64,000 nt of DNA from Variovorax brevis (lineage in GTDB: Bacteria > Pseudomonadota > Gammaproteobacteria > Burkholderiales > Burkholderiaceae_C): assembly GCF_030317105.1 (NCBI RefSeq), contig NZ_JASZYG010000003.1, positions 682,001-746,000 on the forward strand, written 5' to 3'. The notes under the pieces were generated by a model. The model was not told the origin of the DNA and made no database searches. It saw only the letters and a program-made list of their open reading frames with translations. Position 1 is the first letter of the stretch. Every line of letters begins with the position of its first letter. A program made the position numbers and the translations under genes. Positions 27,660 through 35,460 of the stretch are shown piece after piece.

Positions 27660-29984
27660 TCACTTCGCCGCGCGGTTCAAGCCCAGCGTCGGCGTCTCGT
27701 CGAAGAAATTCCACGGCTTGAGCAGCACGTTGACCCACTCGGTGGGCATGATTGGCCACTCTTCGGCCCGCGCCACGTGCGTGGTGCCGGTGGTGAGCCA
27801 CACCACGTTGTCGGTGTTCTCGATGGGCTGGTCGTTGGCAATGAACTCCCCCAGGCCGGTGTCCTTGTTGGAGCGGTTGGGGTACTTGCCTTCCGGGAAC
27901 AACTCGTCGGGGTTGTAGCGCGTGACCCAGAGCTGGCGGTCCATGAAGCTCAGGCGGTGGTTGATCCACTCGTCCTTGGCAAAGTTGGCGCCCTTGGCGA
28001 TCGGGTGCGTGCCGCCGGCATACGGAATGAGCTGGTAGGAAACGGGGTTGCCCACCTTGTTGTTGCGCGCGGGGTTGCTCAGCAGCCGGATGGTCGCAGG
28101 GTCGAACTTCTGCGCAGCCTTCTGTTCGGAGGCCACCGTTCGCGTCACTGTCTCCATGGTGCTGGTGCGCGGCCCGCCGCGGGTGTTCGCGGCGACGACG
28201 GGATCGACTTCGGTCAGCGAGTTGTTCTCGCCGTCCACGTCCATGTCGAGCCGGAAGTTGTAGATGTGCTGGTGCGTGGTGCCGACGATGTTGTGGTCGA
28301 GCAAGGTGCCGTAGCGAGTATCTTCGGCCGCGGTCGGGTCTTGCATGGTGCGCGAGCGCACGCCCTTGACGGCTTCGATGCCGGTGGCGCCGGCGTTGAT
28401 GCCGATGGTGCCGTTCTCCGAGAACACCCAGTCGAAGATGTAATCGTAGTTGCCCACCGTGCTGATCCAGCGCACCACCAGCTCGCGGCGCTCGGTGCTG
28501 ATGTTGGGCTTGCCCATTTCCTGGTGCTTGAACTCGGGGCCCGCATAGCGCTCGAACACGGCCATGGCATTGGGAATCTTGTAGGCCTTGCCGGTGAAGT
28601 CGGCCAGCGTGGCTTCGAGCAGCACCGCGTTCTGCGGCGCGTCCTTGCCGGGCTCGATGGGCGAGGTGAGCGTGCCCATGCCGTACTCGCCGGAATCGAG
28701 GTAGGCCTTGAAGTACCAGCCGGTGTCGGGGTCGCCGTAGGGCACGATCATGCCGCCGAGCGATCCCTCGTACATGACCTTGCGCTTCGTGCCCTTGTCG
28801 TTGTAGGTGACCGTTGAGAGGGTCAGCCCCACGCGCGAATCCAGGCGCATGTGGAAGTCCCAGTTGCGCCAGTGCAGCGTGTTGCCGGTGATGGTGTAGT
28901 TCTTGCCGTCGGGCTCGATGATGTCCAGCGCCTTGGGCGACGGCGTGGCCTTGCGGTCGCGGCCGTCATAGGGCGTGGGCTTGAGCGGCACGGGGATGAC
29001 GCCCGAATCCTCGATCTTGATGACCTTCTTCTGCTCCAGGTCGACGACGGCCACGAGGTTCTCGATGGGGTGCGCCCAGTTGTTGCCGTCGCCCACGTCG
29101 AGGTAGCCGACGACCTTGAGCAGGCGGTCTTCCTGGCGCAGCGAATCCTTGCCGTCGAAGTAGCCGACGGTCAGCGGCGTCGCGAACACCTTTTTGACAT
29201 CATTGATGCCACGCTTGGCAAGCGCCTGCGCGTATTCGGTGCTGGCTTCGACGGCCTTTTGCACCGTTTCGAAATCGTCCAGCAGCACCATGCCGTGGGC
29301 GCCTTCGACCGGCTTGAAGCTCAGCACATTGCGCGCCACGAGGTCCACGGTGCCTTCGATGACTTTCTTGCCGTCGAGGATCACGAAATTCGCCTGTCGG
29401 TTGGCCTGCACGGGCTGGCCGCTGAAGGCGAAATTCCAGACCTGGTCCTTGGGCGGCGTCTTGACCGTGATCTCGGTGAAGCGATAGCCCGGCTGATAGC
29501 GGCCCGCCGCCTTCAGGATGTCGACGGTGGCCTTGATTTCGCCTTCGGTGAGCGGGTTGAGCGGACTGGCCTTGCGCTCCACGACGAAGGTCTTGTCCAG
29601 GCTGGACTGGAACACCTGGTTGGCGAACTGGCTCGACACGAAGGGCTTGCCCTTTCGCATGACGACGGGCACGTCGAGTTGCAGCGGCGCGCCGTTGACC
29701 AGCGCTTCCCGCGAACCGGGCTTGACGCGCACCAGCGTGCTGTTGCGCGAGATGGTGAAGACGTTGGAAAAGCGATCAAAGCGCAAGGTGGCGCCAAAGT
29801 CTTCCATCGTTTTCGCGAGCGGCACCATGTGCGCTGCGGCGCCGTGGGCCATCGCCGCCGAGGGCCAAAGTGCCAGCGAACTCATGCCGCAAGCACCGGC
29901 GACGATGGCGGCGGCCATGGCGATCGCGCTGGTGCGCGGGGCGAAGCTTCGGGATTGGGGCGGCGAGGTGGAGGCGTCGTGCAT
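27660..29984 (-). CDS. tynA: Primary-amine oxidase (copper/topaquinone)
   Basis: 774 aa copper amine oxidase converting primary amines (tyramine, phenylethylamine in the family) to aldehyde, H2O2 and ammonia. An N-terminal signal-like hydrophobic segment ending AAMAHGAAAH suggests periplasmic location. The topaquinone tyrosine lies in STVGNYDYIFDW, the catalytic-base Asp in YLDSGEYGMG, two copper His in TTHQHIYNF, and the third likely in TTHVARAEEWPIMP. Length fits the bacterial family. First enzyme gene of a leftward operon with amidase and aldehyde dehydrogenase; the AraC regulator lies just upstream. Symbol assigned by family and context; the substrate is not proven. Confidence 0.93.
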   Translation of the reverse strand: MHDASTSPPQSRSFAPRTSAIAMAAAIVAGACGMSSLALWPSAAMAHGAAAHMVPLAKTMEDFGATLRFDRFSNVFTISRNSTLVRVKPGSREALVNGAPLQLDVPVVMRKGKPFVSSQFANQVFQSSLDKTFVVERKASPLNPLTEGEIKATVDILKAAGRYQPGYRFTEITVKTPPKDQVWNFAFSGQPVQANRQANFVILDGKKVIEGTVDLVARNVLSFKPVEGAHGMVLLDDFETVQKAVEASTEYAQALAKRGINDVKKVFATPLTVGYFDGKDSLRQEDRLLKVVGYLDVGDGNNWAHPIENLVAVVDLEQKKVIKIEDSGVIPVPLKPTPYDGRDRKATPSPKALDIIEPDGKNYTITGNTLHWRNWDFHMRLDSRVGLTLSTVTYNDKGTKRKVMYEGSLGGMIVPYGDPDTGWYFKAYLDSGEYGMGTLTSPIEPGKDAPQNAVLLEATLADFTGKAYKIPNAMAVFERYAGPEFKHQEMGKPNISTERRELVVRWISTVGNYDYIFDWVFSENGTIGINAGATGIEAVKGVRSRTMQDPTAAEDTRYGTLLDHNIVGTTHQHIYNFRLDMDVDGENNSLTEVDPVVAANTRGGPRTSTMETVTRTVASEQKAAQKFDPATIRLLSNPARNNKVGNPVSYQLIPYAGGTHPIAKGANFAKDEWINHRLSFMDRQLWVTRYNPDELFPEGKYPNRSNKDTGLGEFIANDQPIENTDNVVWLTTGTTHVARAEEWPIMPTEWVNVLLKPWNFFDETPTLGLNRAAK

Positions 29985-30067
29985 CTTGGATTCCTGATCG
30001 GCGTAGGTGGTGGCTCGATCAAGTTTGCGGTTGCCGCCGGCAACAGCGTTATCCACTTTTGGCAAAG

Positions 30068-30088
30068 CAGCGCCTCCGGGAGGCGCTG
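30068..30088 (-). terminator. Hairpin between the AraC-type regulator and tynA
   Basis: CAGCGCCTC (30068-30076), loop CGG, GAGGCGCTG (30080-30088): 9-bp perfect stem 29 bp past the regulator stop. It may separate regulator and amine oxidase transcripts. Just beside it on the minus strand is TGCCA followed 8 bases later by TAA, reminiscent of the FeaR half-site as I remember it. Confidence 0.5.
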
Positions 30089-30116
30089 CGGCCAGCAATG
30101 CAGGGAAAGCCCTTAT

Positions 30117-31142
30117 CTAGTGACGCGGCGACACGTCGGCGCGATGGCTCGACGCGAAACGCATGCGCGTCATCGATGGCAGTTCGCCAAAAAGCTGCTT
30201 GTATTCCGCCGCGAAGCGCGACGGGTGCCAGAAGCCCCATCGCGCCGCAATGTCGCCGACGGTGTCATGGCGCCGTGACTGCAGTTCGCTGCGCACATGA
30301 TTGAGCCGCATCACGCGGAGGTAGGTCACCGGGCTCAGGTTCACGACGTCTTCGAAGGCGTATTGCAGCGCGCGGCGCGACGCGCCGGTGGCCACGCACA
30401 GGTCCGGCACGGTGATAGCCTCGTCGGCATGGTTGCGCATGTAGTCCCGCGCACGTACCACGATGTGCCGACGGGCGGCAGCGCCCGGCAACAGGCTGGT
30501 TTCGAACTGGCCCGGCGCGATGCAATCGAGCACGGCATCGGTGAGCGACTCCACCAGGCCCGTGCGCACGCGGGGGTCTTCGAGCAGGCCGGGGCGTTCG
30601 CGCGCCATCGACATCGCGTTGCCAAGCAGCGCGCCCAATTCATCGCACTCGGCTGCGGACTTGCGCAACACGGAGGGCGCGGGCAGGCGCAGTTCCTCGT
30701 CGCGGCCACGAACGATGGCGGCCCGCTCCAGCAGCGCGGCGGTGTCGACGCAAACGGCAAGGAAGGTGACGCCAGCCTCGGCGACAAGCTCGAACTCCCG
30801 GTCCGACGCCATGGCAAATGCCTGCCTGTCGCCAAGCCGGTGACCGCAATACCAGCCCGGCTCGCGGGCGCCCAGCGTCAAGCCGATGGTGACCGTGTCC
30901 GCGCGCGGCCGACCACCTTGCAGCACGCTCTGATTCGCACGCTCGCCGAAGATCTGGACGGGACCGATGCGCAAGTCTTCAAGATGGCCCTCGAATCGGC
31001 CGCCCGAAAGCTGCTCGTAGCGCTGCTCCCATGCGCTCAGGCTCGCGGCGTGGTCCTCGGCGTCCAGCGTCAGCCTGCGCGCATGGTAGACAGGTCCTGC
31101 GGCGGCCGGCGCGACGGAATCTGCGTTCTGCAGCGCGTACAT
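30117..31142 (-). CDS. AraC-family transcriptional regulator (FeaR-like)
   Basis: 341 aa regulator with an N-terminal AraC-binding-like sensor domain and a C-terminal double helix-turn-helix (about residues 235-330): ITVPDLCVATGASRRALQYAFEDV and DTVGDIAARWGFWHPSRFAAEYKQLFGE. Its place just upstream of a copper amine oxidase matches FeaR, which activates tynA and feaB in enterics. The ATG at 31142 is preceded by GGAGAGAG, the best ribosome site; in-frame ATGs at 31160, 31172 and 31196 are alternatives. Confidence 0.9.
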   Translation of the reverse strand: MYALQNADSVAPAAAGPVYHARRLTLDAEDHAASLSAWEQRYEQLSGGRFEGHLEDLRIGPVQIFGERANQSVLQGGRPRADTVTIGLTLGAREPGWYCGHRLGDRQAFAMASDREFELVAEAGVTFLAVCVDTAALLERAAIVRGRDEELRLPAPSVLRKSAAECDELGALLGNAMSMARERPGLLEDPRVRTGLVESLTDAVLDCIAPGQFETSLLPGAAARRHIVVRARDYMRNHADEAITVPDLCVATGASRRALQYAFEDVVNLSPVTYLRVMRLNHVRSELQSRRHDTVGDIAARWGFWHPSRFAAEYKQLFGELPSMTRMRFASSHRADVSPRH

Positions 31143-31194
31143 CACTCTCTCTCCGTTCATGGGTCGCGACATACTAGTGATACCGATAGCACTC

Positions 31195-31213
31195 ACACAA
31201 CATGATTTTGTGT
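31195..31213. promoter_or_regulatory. Inverted repeat upstream of the AraC-type regulator
   Basis: ACACAA (31195-31200), 7-bp spacer, TTGTGT (31208-31213), lying 50-70 bp before the regulator start. It could be an autoregulatory operator; the arms are short. Confidence 0.3.
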
Positions 31214-31289
31214 ATCACTTTAGCCTCAGCGGCGGCGGTGCCGGAGGAATGCGTAAATACCCTTATCCCGGCGCCCTTTCCATTTTTTA

Positions 31290-31303
31290 TTGACTGAAAT
31301 CAA
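31290..31303. promoter_or_regulatory. FNR/ANR-type box upstream of gene 31417
   Basis: TTGAC-TGAA-ATCAA matches the FNR consensus TTGAT-N4-ATCAA at 9 of 10 positions. It lies about 120 bp before the small gene at 31417, which would leave room for a leader of about 80 bases if activation is from -41.5. A Crp/Fnr-family gene lies 0.5 kb away. Confidence 0.5.
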
Positions 31304-31416
31304 GGCTTTCAAAAGCGCGACGGGACACCGGAAGCGGCGCCCTACCATTGCCGCCAATCACTGCTTCGAGGTCTTGAAGACGGTGATCTTCAATTTCAAC
31401 AACTCAGGGAGAAAAA

Positions 31417-31713
31417 ATGACCGTCATGTTTACCCGCATCGGAACGCCACACGCTGGCCACCAAGCCGAGGCGCTGGCTTACGCCAAGCAGCGCTGCGAG
31501 GCCGTCAACGAAGTGTATGCACTGCACGCACAAGTCTTCGCCCGCTTCGGCGGCCCCGCTGGCCAGGTCGTCATGCTGGAGACCTTCGAGAACATGGCAG
31601 CCCTCGAAAAGCTGAAGATGGCCACGATGGACCCCGCGAACGCCGCCCGGATTCCCAATGCGCCCGAAGGCGTGTTCCAGTCGGTGGAAGAGCACATCTG
31701 GATCAAGCTTTGA
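31417..31713 (+). CDS. Small hypothetical protein, possible dimeric alpha-beta barrel
   Basis: 98 aa, cytoplasmic, not firmly recognised. The pattern of a beta strand (MFTRIGTP), a helix (HQAEALAYAKQRCEAV), a strand (VYALHAQVF) and a second beta-alpha repeat (GQVVMLETFENMAALEKL) is compatible with the ferredoxin-like dimeric barrel fold of NIPSNAP or ABM proteins, an impression only. Strong ribosome site (GGGAGAAAAA) before the ATG. Preceded by an FNR-like box and followed by a rho-independent terminator, so a single-gene transcript, possibly induced at low oxygen. Confidence 0.75.
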   Translation: MTVMFTRIGTPHAGHQAEALAYAKQRCEAVNEVYALHAQVFARFGGPAGQVVMLETFENMAALEKLKMATMDPANAARIPNAPEGVFQSVEEHIWIKL

Positions 31714-31758
31714 TGTGAAGTCGCGAAGGTCCTCCAGAAGAAGAACGCTTCGCGGCTG

Positions 31759-31795
31759 AACAGGTGGAGTTGCCCTCGCGGGTCCACCTGTTTTT
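31759..31795 (+). terminator. Rho-independent terminator
   Basis: AACAGGTGGA (31759-31768) pairs with TCCACCTGTT (31783-31792), followed by TTT. Located 46 bp after the stop of the small gene and convergent with the Crp/Fnr gene. Confidence 0.85.
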
Positions 31796-31824
31796 CCCCG
31801 CCGGAACTGGCCTCGCGGCATGGT

Positions 31825-32517
31825 TCAGGCGGGTCTTTCAACACCGTATTGCCTCAACTTCACCACGTTGAAGATCGTCACGCAGTTGCCACGCAACTCG
31901 ATCAACCCATCCGCGCAGAACTGGCGGAAATAGCGTGACAGGGTTTCAGGCTTCAGATTCAGTTGCGCTGCCACCAGATGCTTGTGCAAGGTCAGCTGAA
32001 TGTTGTTCGCATCCAGGCTATTGGGTGGAACCAGCCGCAACAAATAGCTCACGAGCCTGGCCGCCGGCGGCTGCAAAAGAAAGTCGTCGATGTCGTCGAT
32101 CAGCTGGTGCAGCCGGTGCGACAGATTGGCCAGCATGCGCATGCCCAGGCGCCAGTCCGATTGCAAGAGCGTCAGCACCGCCTCCTTTGGAATGAAGATC
32201 AGCCCGGAGTCTTCCACAGCGATGCTGGTCGTGTCGTGCGGCATGCCCCGCAGCATGGCCGGCTCGCCAAAGCTGCTGCCGGCGCTGGCAACCTGTATGG
32301 GCTTTTCGACGCCCTTGCTGGAAAACAGCGACAGCCTGACGCAGCCATAAGAGACCACGTGGAAGCCGCTGCAAACATCACCCTTGCGATAGATGACGTC
32401 CCGCCTCAGGACGCGGACCATGCGCGCTTCGCTGGCAATCCTGCGGATGAGCTCTTCATCGAGCCCGCGGAACAGCGGCAGGTTCTCGATGAGTCGCACG
32501 ATGTGTGCAAACCTCAT
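31825..32517 (-). CDS. Crp/Fnr-family transcriptional regulator
   Basis: 230 aa. N-terminal cyclic-nucleotide-binding-like beta barrel (VIYRKGDVCSGFHVVSYGCVRLSLFSS, GSSFGEPAMLRGMPHDTTSIAVEDSGLIFIP), a long dimer helix, and a winged HTH with HLVAAQLNLKPETLSRYFRQF for recognition. The Fnr-type cluster of N-terminal cysteines is absent, so a Dnr-like, heme or ligand-sensing type is more likely than an oxygen-sensing Fe-S Fnr. The ATG at 32515-32517 overlaps the stop of a short leader frame. Divergent from paaX with a 110-bp gap. Confidence 0.88.
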   Translation of the reverse strand: MRFAHIVRLIENLPLFRGLDEELIRRIASEARMVRVLRRDVIYRKGDVCSGFHVVSYGCVRLSLFSSKGVEKPIQVASAGSSFGEPAMLRGMPHDTTSIAVEDSGLIFIPKEAVLTLLQSDWRLGMRMLANLSHRLHQLIDDIDDFLLQPPAARLVSYLLRLVPPNSLDANNIQLTLHKHLVAAQLNLKPETLSRYFRQFCADGLIELRGNCVTIFNVVKLRQYGVERPA

Positions 32518-32546
32518 GGCCTGGCCGCATGGGATCTCACCATCAT
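32514..32546 (-). CDS. Possible 10-residue leader peptide coupled to the Crp/Fnr gene
   Basis: ATG-ATG-GTG... encodes MMVRSHAARP and stops at TGA (32514-32516), overlapping the regulator start as ATGA. It is preceded by AAAAGGGAGGTAGAC, the strongest ribosome site in the neighbourhood, whereas the regulator ATG itself has none. This suggests ribosomes load on the leader and reinitiate. It might instead reflect a wrongly chosen start for the regulator. Confidence 0.4.
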   Translation of the reverse strand: MMVRSHAARP

Positions 32547-32626
32547 GTCTACCTCCCTTTTCATTTTTTTCTGGCACGCAATCGCTCGTTCCAGTTCGGG
32601 CGCATGTTAAAGATACAAATTGATTC

Positions 32627-33640
32627 ATGCAATTGACCGAACGGATAACTGCCCACGCGATCACCATGCAACGCCCCACCTTCGAAGCCGACATCTCGCC
32701 CGAGCTTGCCAAGCTGCGACGGGGCCTTGAGTTGCGGGCCAACTCGGTGCTGATCACGGTCTATGGCGACGCCATTGCACCGCGACGCCAGGCGGTCTGG
32801 CTGGGCAGCCTCATCCGGCTGGTGGAGCCCTTCGGCATTTCGTCGCGGCTGGTGCGCACCAGTGCCTTTCGCCTCACGGCCGACGAATGGTTCACCGCGA
32901 CGCGCGTGGGGCGCCGCAGCTACTACGGCCTTTCGGATGCCGGCTTGCTGCGGGTTCAGCACGCCGACCGGCGCATCTACGAATTCAACCTTCCCAGTTG
33001 GGATGGGCGCTGGACGCTGGTGCTGCTGGAGCACGGCATGCGATCGTCCATGCGGCAGAACCTCAAGCGTGAACTCCTGTGGGAAAGCTTTGGCCAACTG
33101 ATGCCGGGCATCTTCGCGCACCCTCATGCTGACCACCGTTCGCTCAAGGAGATCCTGCGCGCAGCCGGTGCGCAGGATCACGTGGCGGTGCTCAGCGCAC
33201 AAAGCCTCGACGACTACGCGCGCAAGCCCTTGCAGGCGATCATGCGTGACACCTTCAAGCTGGACACGGTCGGTCAGGCCTGGCAGCAGTTCATCGTCCG
33301 CTTTGCGCCTGCCGTCCGGTTGCTGGACGCGTTGACGCAAGCCGAATCCTTCTTCCTGCGGACCTTGTTGATCCATGAATACCGCCGCGTCTTGCTGCGC
33401 GACCCCAACCTGCCTGCTGCTCTTCTGCCTGCAGATTGGCCCGGCGTTCAGGCACGGGACCTGTGCGAAGTCATTTACCGCGGCGTGCTCGCAAGAAGCG
33501 AGCAATACCTGTGCGTCCACATGGAAGCGATGGACGGTCCGCTGGCGCGCACGCCAAGGCAAATCAGCCGCCGCCTGTCGCCCGGCCGCAGTCGCTCGGG
33601 CACGGAGCGGGCGCAGGCCCAGCCGGAGTCCACGCCGTGA
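32627..33640 (+). CDS. PaaX-family transcriptional repressor
   Basis: 337 aa. PaaX proteins repress phenylacetate catabolism and bind phenylacetyl-CoA. Visible: an N-terminal winged HTH (LITVYGDAIAPRRQAVWLGSLIRLVEPFGISSRLVRTSAFRL), a middle cas2-like domain (RIYEFNLPSWDGRWTLVLL) and a helical C-terminal domain with RTLLIHEYRRVLLRDPNLPAALLPADWPG. All three expected domains are present. In-frame ATGs at 32627 and 32666 are both possible starts. No paa catabolic genes lie in the window. The stop overlaps the patatin gene as GTGA. Confidence 0.9.
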   Translation: MQLTERITAHAITMQRPTFEADISPELAKLRRGLELRANSVLITVYGDAIAPRRQAVWLGSLIRLVEPFGISSRLVRTSAFRLTADEWFTATRVGRRSYYGLSDAGLLRVQHADRRIYEFNLPSWDGRWTLVLLEHGMRSSMRQNLKRELLWESFGQLMPGIFAHPHADHRSLKEILRAAGAQDHVAVLSAQSLDDYARKPLQAIMRDTFKLDTVGQAWQQFIVRFAPAVRLLDALTQAESFFLRTLLIHEYRRVLLRDPNLPAALLPADWPGVQARDLCEVIYRGVLARSEQYLCVHMEAMDGPLARTPRQISRRLSPGRSRSGTERAQAQPESTP

Positions 33641-34839
33641 GCGATGCACGCCCAACCACGGGCCTGTTGCTCACGGGCGGCGGCGCGCGGGCGGCCTACC
33701 AGGTGGGCGTGCTCGAAGCCATTGCCGACCTGCGGCGCGAAGCGGGCGCAGAAGCGACGGGCAATCCGTTCCAGGTCACCACCGGCACATCGGCAGGCGC
33801 GATCAATGCGGCCGCGCTGGCCTGCGGCGCGGACGACTTCGACGCCGTCGTGCGGCGCATCGCACGGATGTGGCGCAACATCCGCGCCGAGCAGGTCTAC
33901 CGCACGGATTCGCTCGCCGCGCTCGATCGGTCGGCGGGCTGGGGCATGCTGCTCGGCATCGGGCAACTGCTCGCGCGATGGATGCGCATGAGGCCGCGCT
34001 CGCTGCTCGACAACACGCCTCTTTCCGAACTGCTCAAGGAGGTCGTGCCGCTGCATCGACTTCCGCAAATGATGCGTGAGGGCCACCTGCAGGCGCTTGC
34101 CGTGACGGCGTCGAGCTACAGCTCGGGCACGCACTTCACTTTTTTCGAGTCCGCCACCGCTGTGGCGCCGTGGGTGCGCACGCAGCGCGAGGCAGTGCCG
34201 TGCGGCATCACCCACGAGCATCTGCTGGCCTCGTCCGCGATTCCCTTTGTGTTTCCTGCGACGGCCCTGCCCATCCACGGACACGACGAATATTTTGGCG
34301 ACGGCTCGATGCGGCAGTCAGCCCCCATCGCGCCGGCCATTCACTTGGGAGCCGACCGGATATTGGCCATCGGTGCCGGCCGCATGGTCGAGCCGGGTGG
34401 TCCGTCCGCGCTGGCACCCAACAGCCTGACCGGCTATCCCTCGATGGCGCAGATCGCGGGCCATGCGCTGTCGAGCATCTTCCTGGATGCGCTCGCGGTC
34501 GATGTGGAGCGCCTGCAGCGCATCAACCACACGCTCAGCCTCATTCACCCTGATTTCCTTCGTGAAAGCACGCTCAGGCCGCTCAAGCTGCTGCTGATTT
34601 CGCCTTCGCAGCGCATCGATGCCATCGCCGCGCGCCACGTCGACGCCCTGCCCTCGGTGGTCCGGCGGCTCTTCGTGGGGCGCTCGACGGACGGCGTCGA
34701 ACAGGTCAAGGCAGCCGCCCTTGCCAGCTACCTGCTGTTTGCAGCGCCATTCACCCGCGAACTGGTGGAACTGGGCCGTGCGGACACGCTGGCGCGGCGC
34801 GAGGCGGTGTTCGAATTCTTCGGCTGGACAGCGAGGTAG
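33637..34839 (+). CDS. Patatin-like phospholipase family protein
   Basis: 400 aa serine lipase-type protein. The oxyanion motif is TGGGARAAYQVGVLEAI, the nucleophile elbow GTSAGAINAAAL, and the dyad Asp lies in YFGDGSMR, so the catalytic pair is intact. A cytoplasmic or peripheral membrane role in phospholipid or acyl-ester cleavage is expected from the family. It starts at GTG 33637, overlapping the paaX stop by 4 bases, so the two are translationally coupled. Convergent with a GNAT gene. Confidence 0.9.
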   Translation: MSDARPTTGLLLTGGGARAAYQVGVLEAIADLRREAGAEATGNPFQVTTGTSAGAINAAALACGADDFDAVVRRIARMWRNIRAEQVYRTDSLAALDRSAGWGMLLGIGQLLARWMRMRPRSLLDNTPLSELLKEVVPLHRLPQMMREGHLQALAVTASSYSSGTHFTFFESATAVAPWVRTQREAVPCGITHEHLLASSAIPFVFPATALPIHGHDEYFGDGSMRQSAPIAPAIHLGADRILAIGAGRMVEPGGPSALAPNSLTGYPSMAQIAGHALSSIFLDALAVDVERLQRINHTLSLIHPDFLRESTLRPLKLLLISPSQRIDAIAARHVDALPSVVRRLFVGRSTDGVEQVKAAALASYLLFAAPFTRELVELGRADTLARREAVFEFFGWTAR

Positions 34840-34853
34840 CAGAACCGGGCCGC

Positions 34854-35321
34854 TCAGGCAGGCGCGCGCAGCCGCTTGACCATGCGGAGCGCGTCCTCCA
34901 CGCCCTCGTAGTAGCCGACGCTGATGCCGGACTCCTCGAACCCATGCCGGCTGTAGAAAGACATCGCCACGGCATTGCTCACGCGCAGTTCCAGGCGAAT
35001 CGACCGGATCCCCGCGACCCGCGCGGTGGTCTCGAGCCAGTCAAGCAGCGCCGAGCCCAGCCCCTGCCGGCGCAGCCCGGTCTTGACGGCAAACAGCGCA
35101 ATGTGCGCGTCGTCGTCGCCGTATTGCATGATGGCAAAGCCCAGCAGGCTGCCGCTGCGGCGCACCACCGCCACGTTGGTCGATCCGTCCTTGATGCATT
35201 GCAGCACCCGCCGCGGCGTCCAGCGCCACGACAGGCCGTACTCGATGGCATCGCGCGACAACTCGGCGATAGCCACCGCGTCGAGGGTGCGCGCAAGGGT
35301 GATTTCGTGTTCGGTGATCAC
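34854..35321 (-). CDS. GNAT-family N-acetyltransferase (RimI-like)
   Basis: 155 aa. The acetyl-CoA-binding motif is present as LRRQGLGSALLDWLE, with LELRVSNAVAMSFYSRHGFEE as the RimI-like C-terminal strand and helix. Possible role in protein N-terminal acetylation, but the substrate cannot be named. Divergent from metG across a 140-bp gap. Confidence 0.85.
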   Translation of the reverse strand: MITEHEITLARTLDAVAIAELSRDAIEYGLSWRWTPRRVLQCIKDGSTNVAVVRRSGSLLGFAIMQYGDDDAHIALFAVKTGLRRQGLGSALLDWLETTARVAGIRSIRLELRVSNAVAMSFYSRHGFEESGISVGYYEGVEDALRMVKRLRAPA

Positions 35322-35460
35322 GATGAATCCGGGGTGTGGCAGCGACTATAGCCCTGCCAATTAAAATGGCGGGTTCTTTCGCGGGCGCGGCCCGGTCTGC
35401 CGACCGGCCCCGCGCCCAGCCCGCCCTGAATTCCCCGAACGCCCGAAAGCGCCCCTCGCG

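Noticed and set aside
32615..32640. FNR box in the Crp/Fnr-paaX intergenic gap
   Set aside because: TTGATTCATGCAAT has wrong spacing and mismatched right half.
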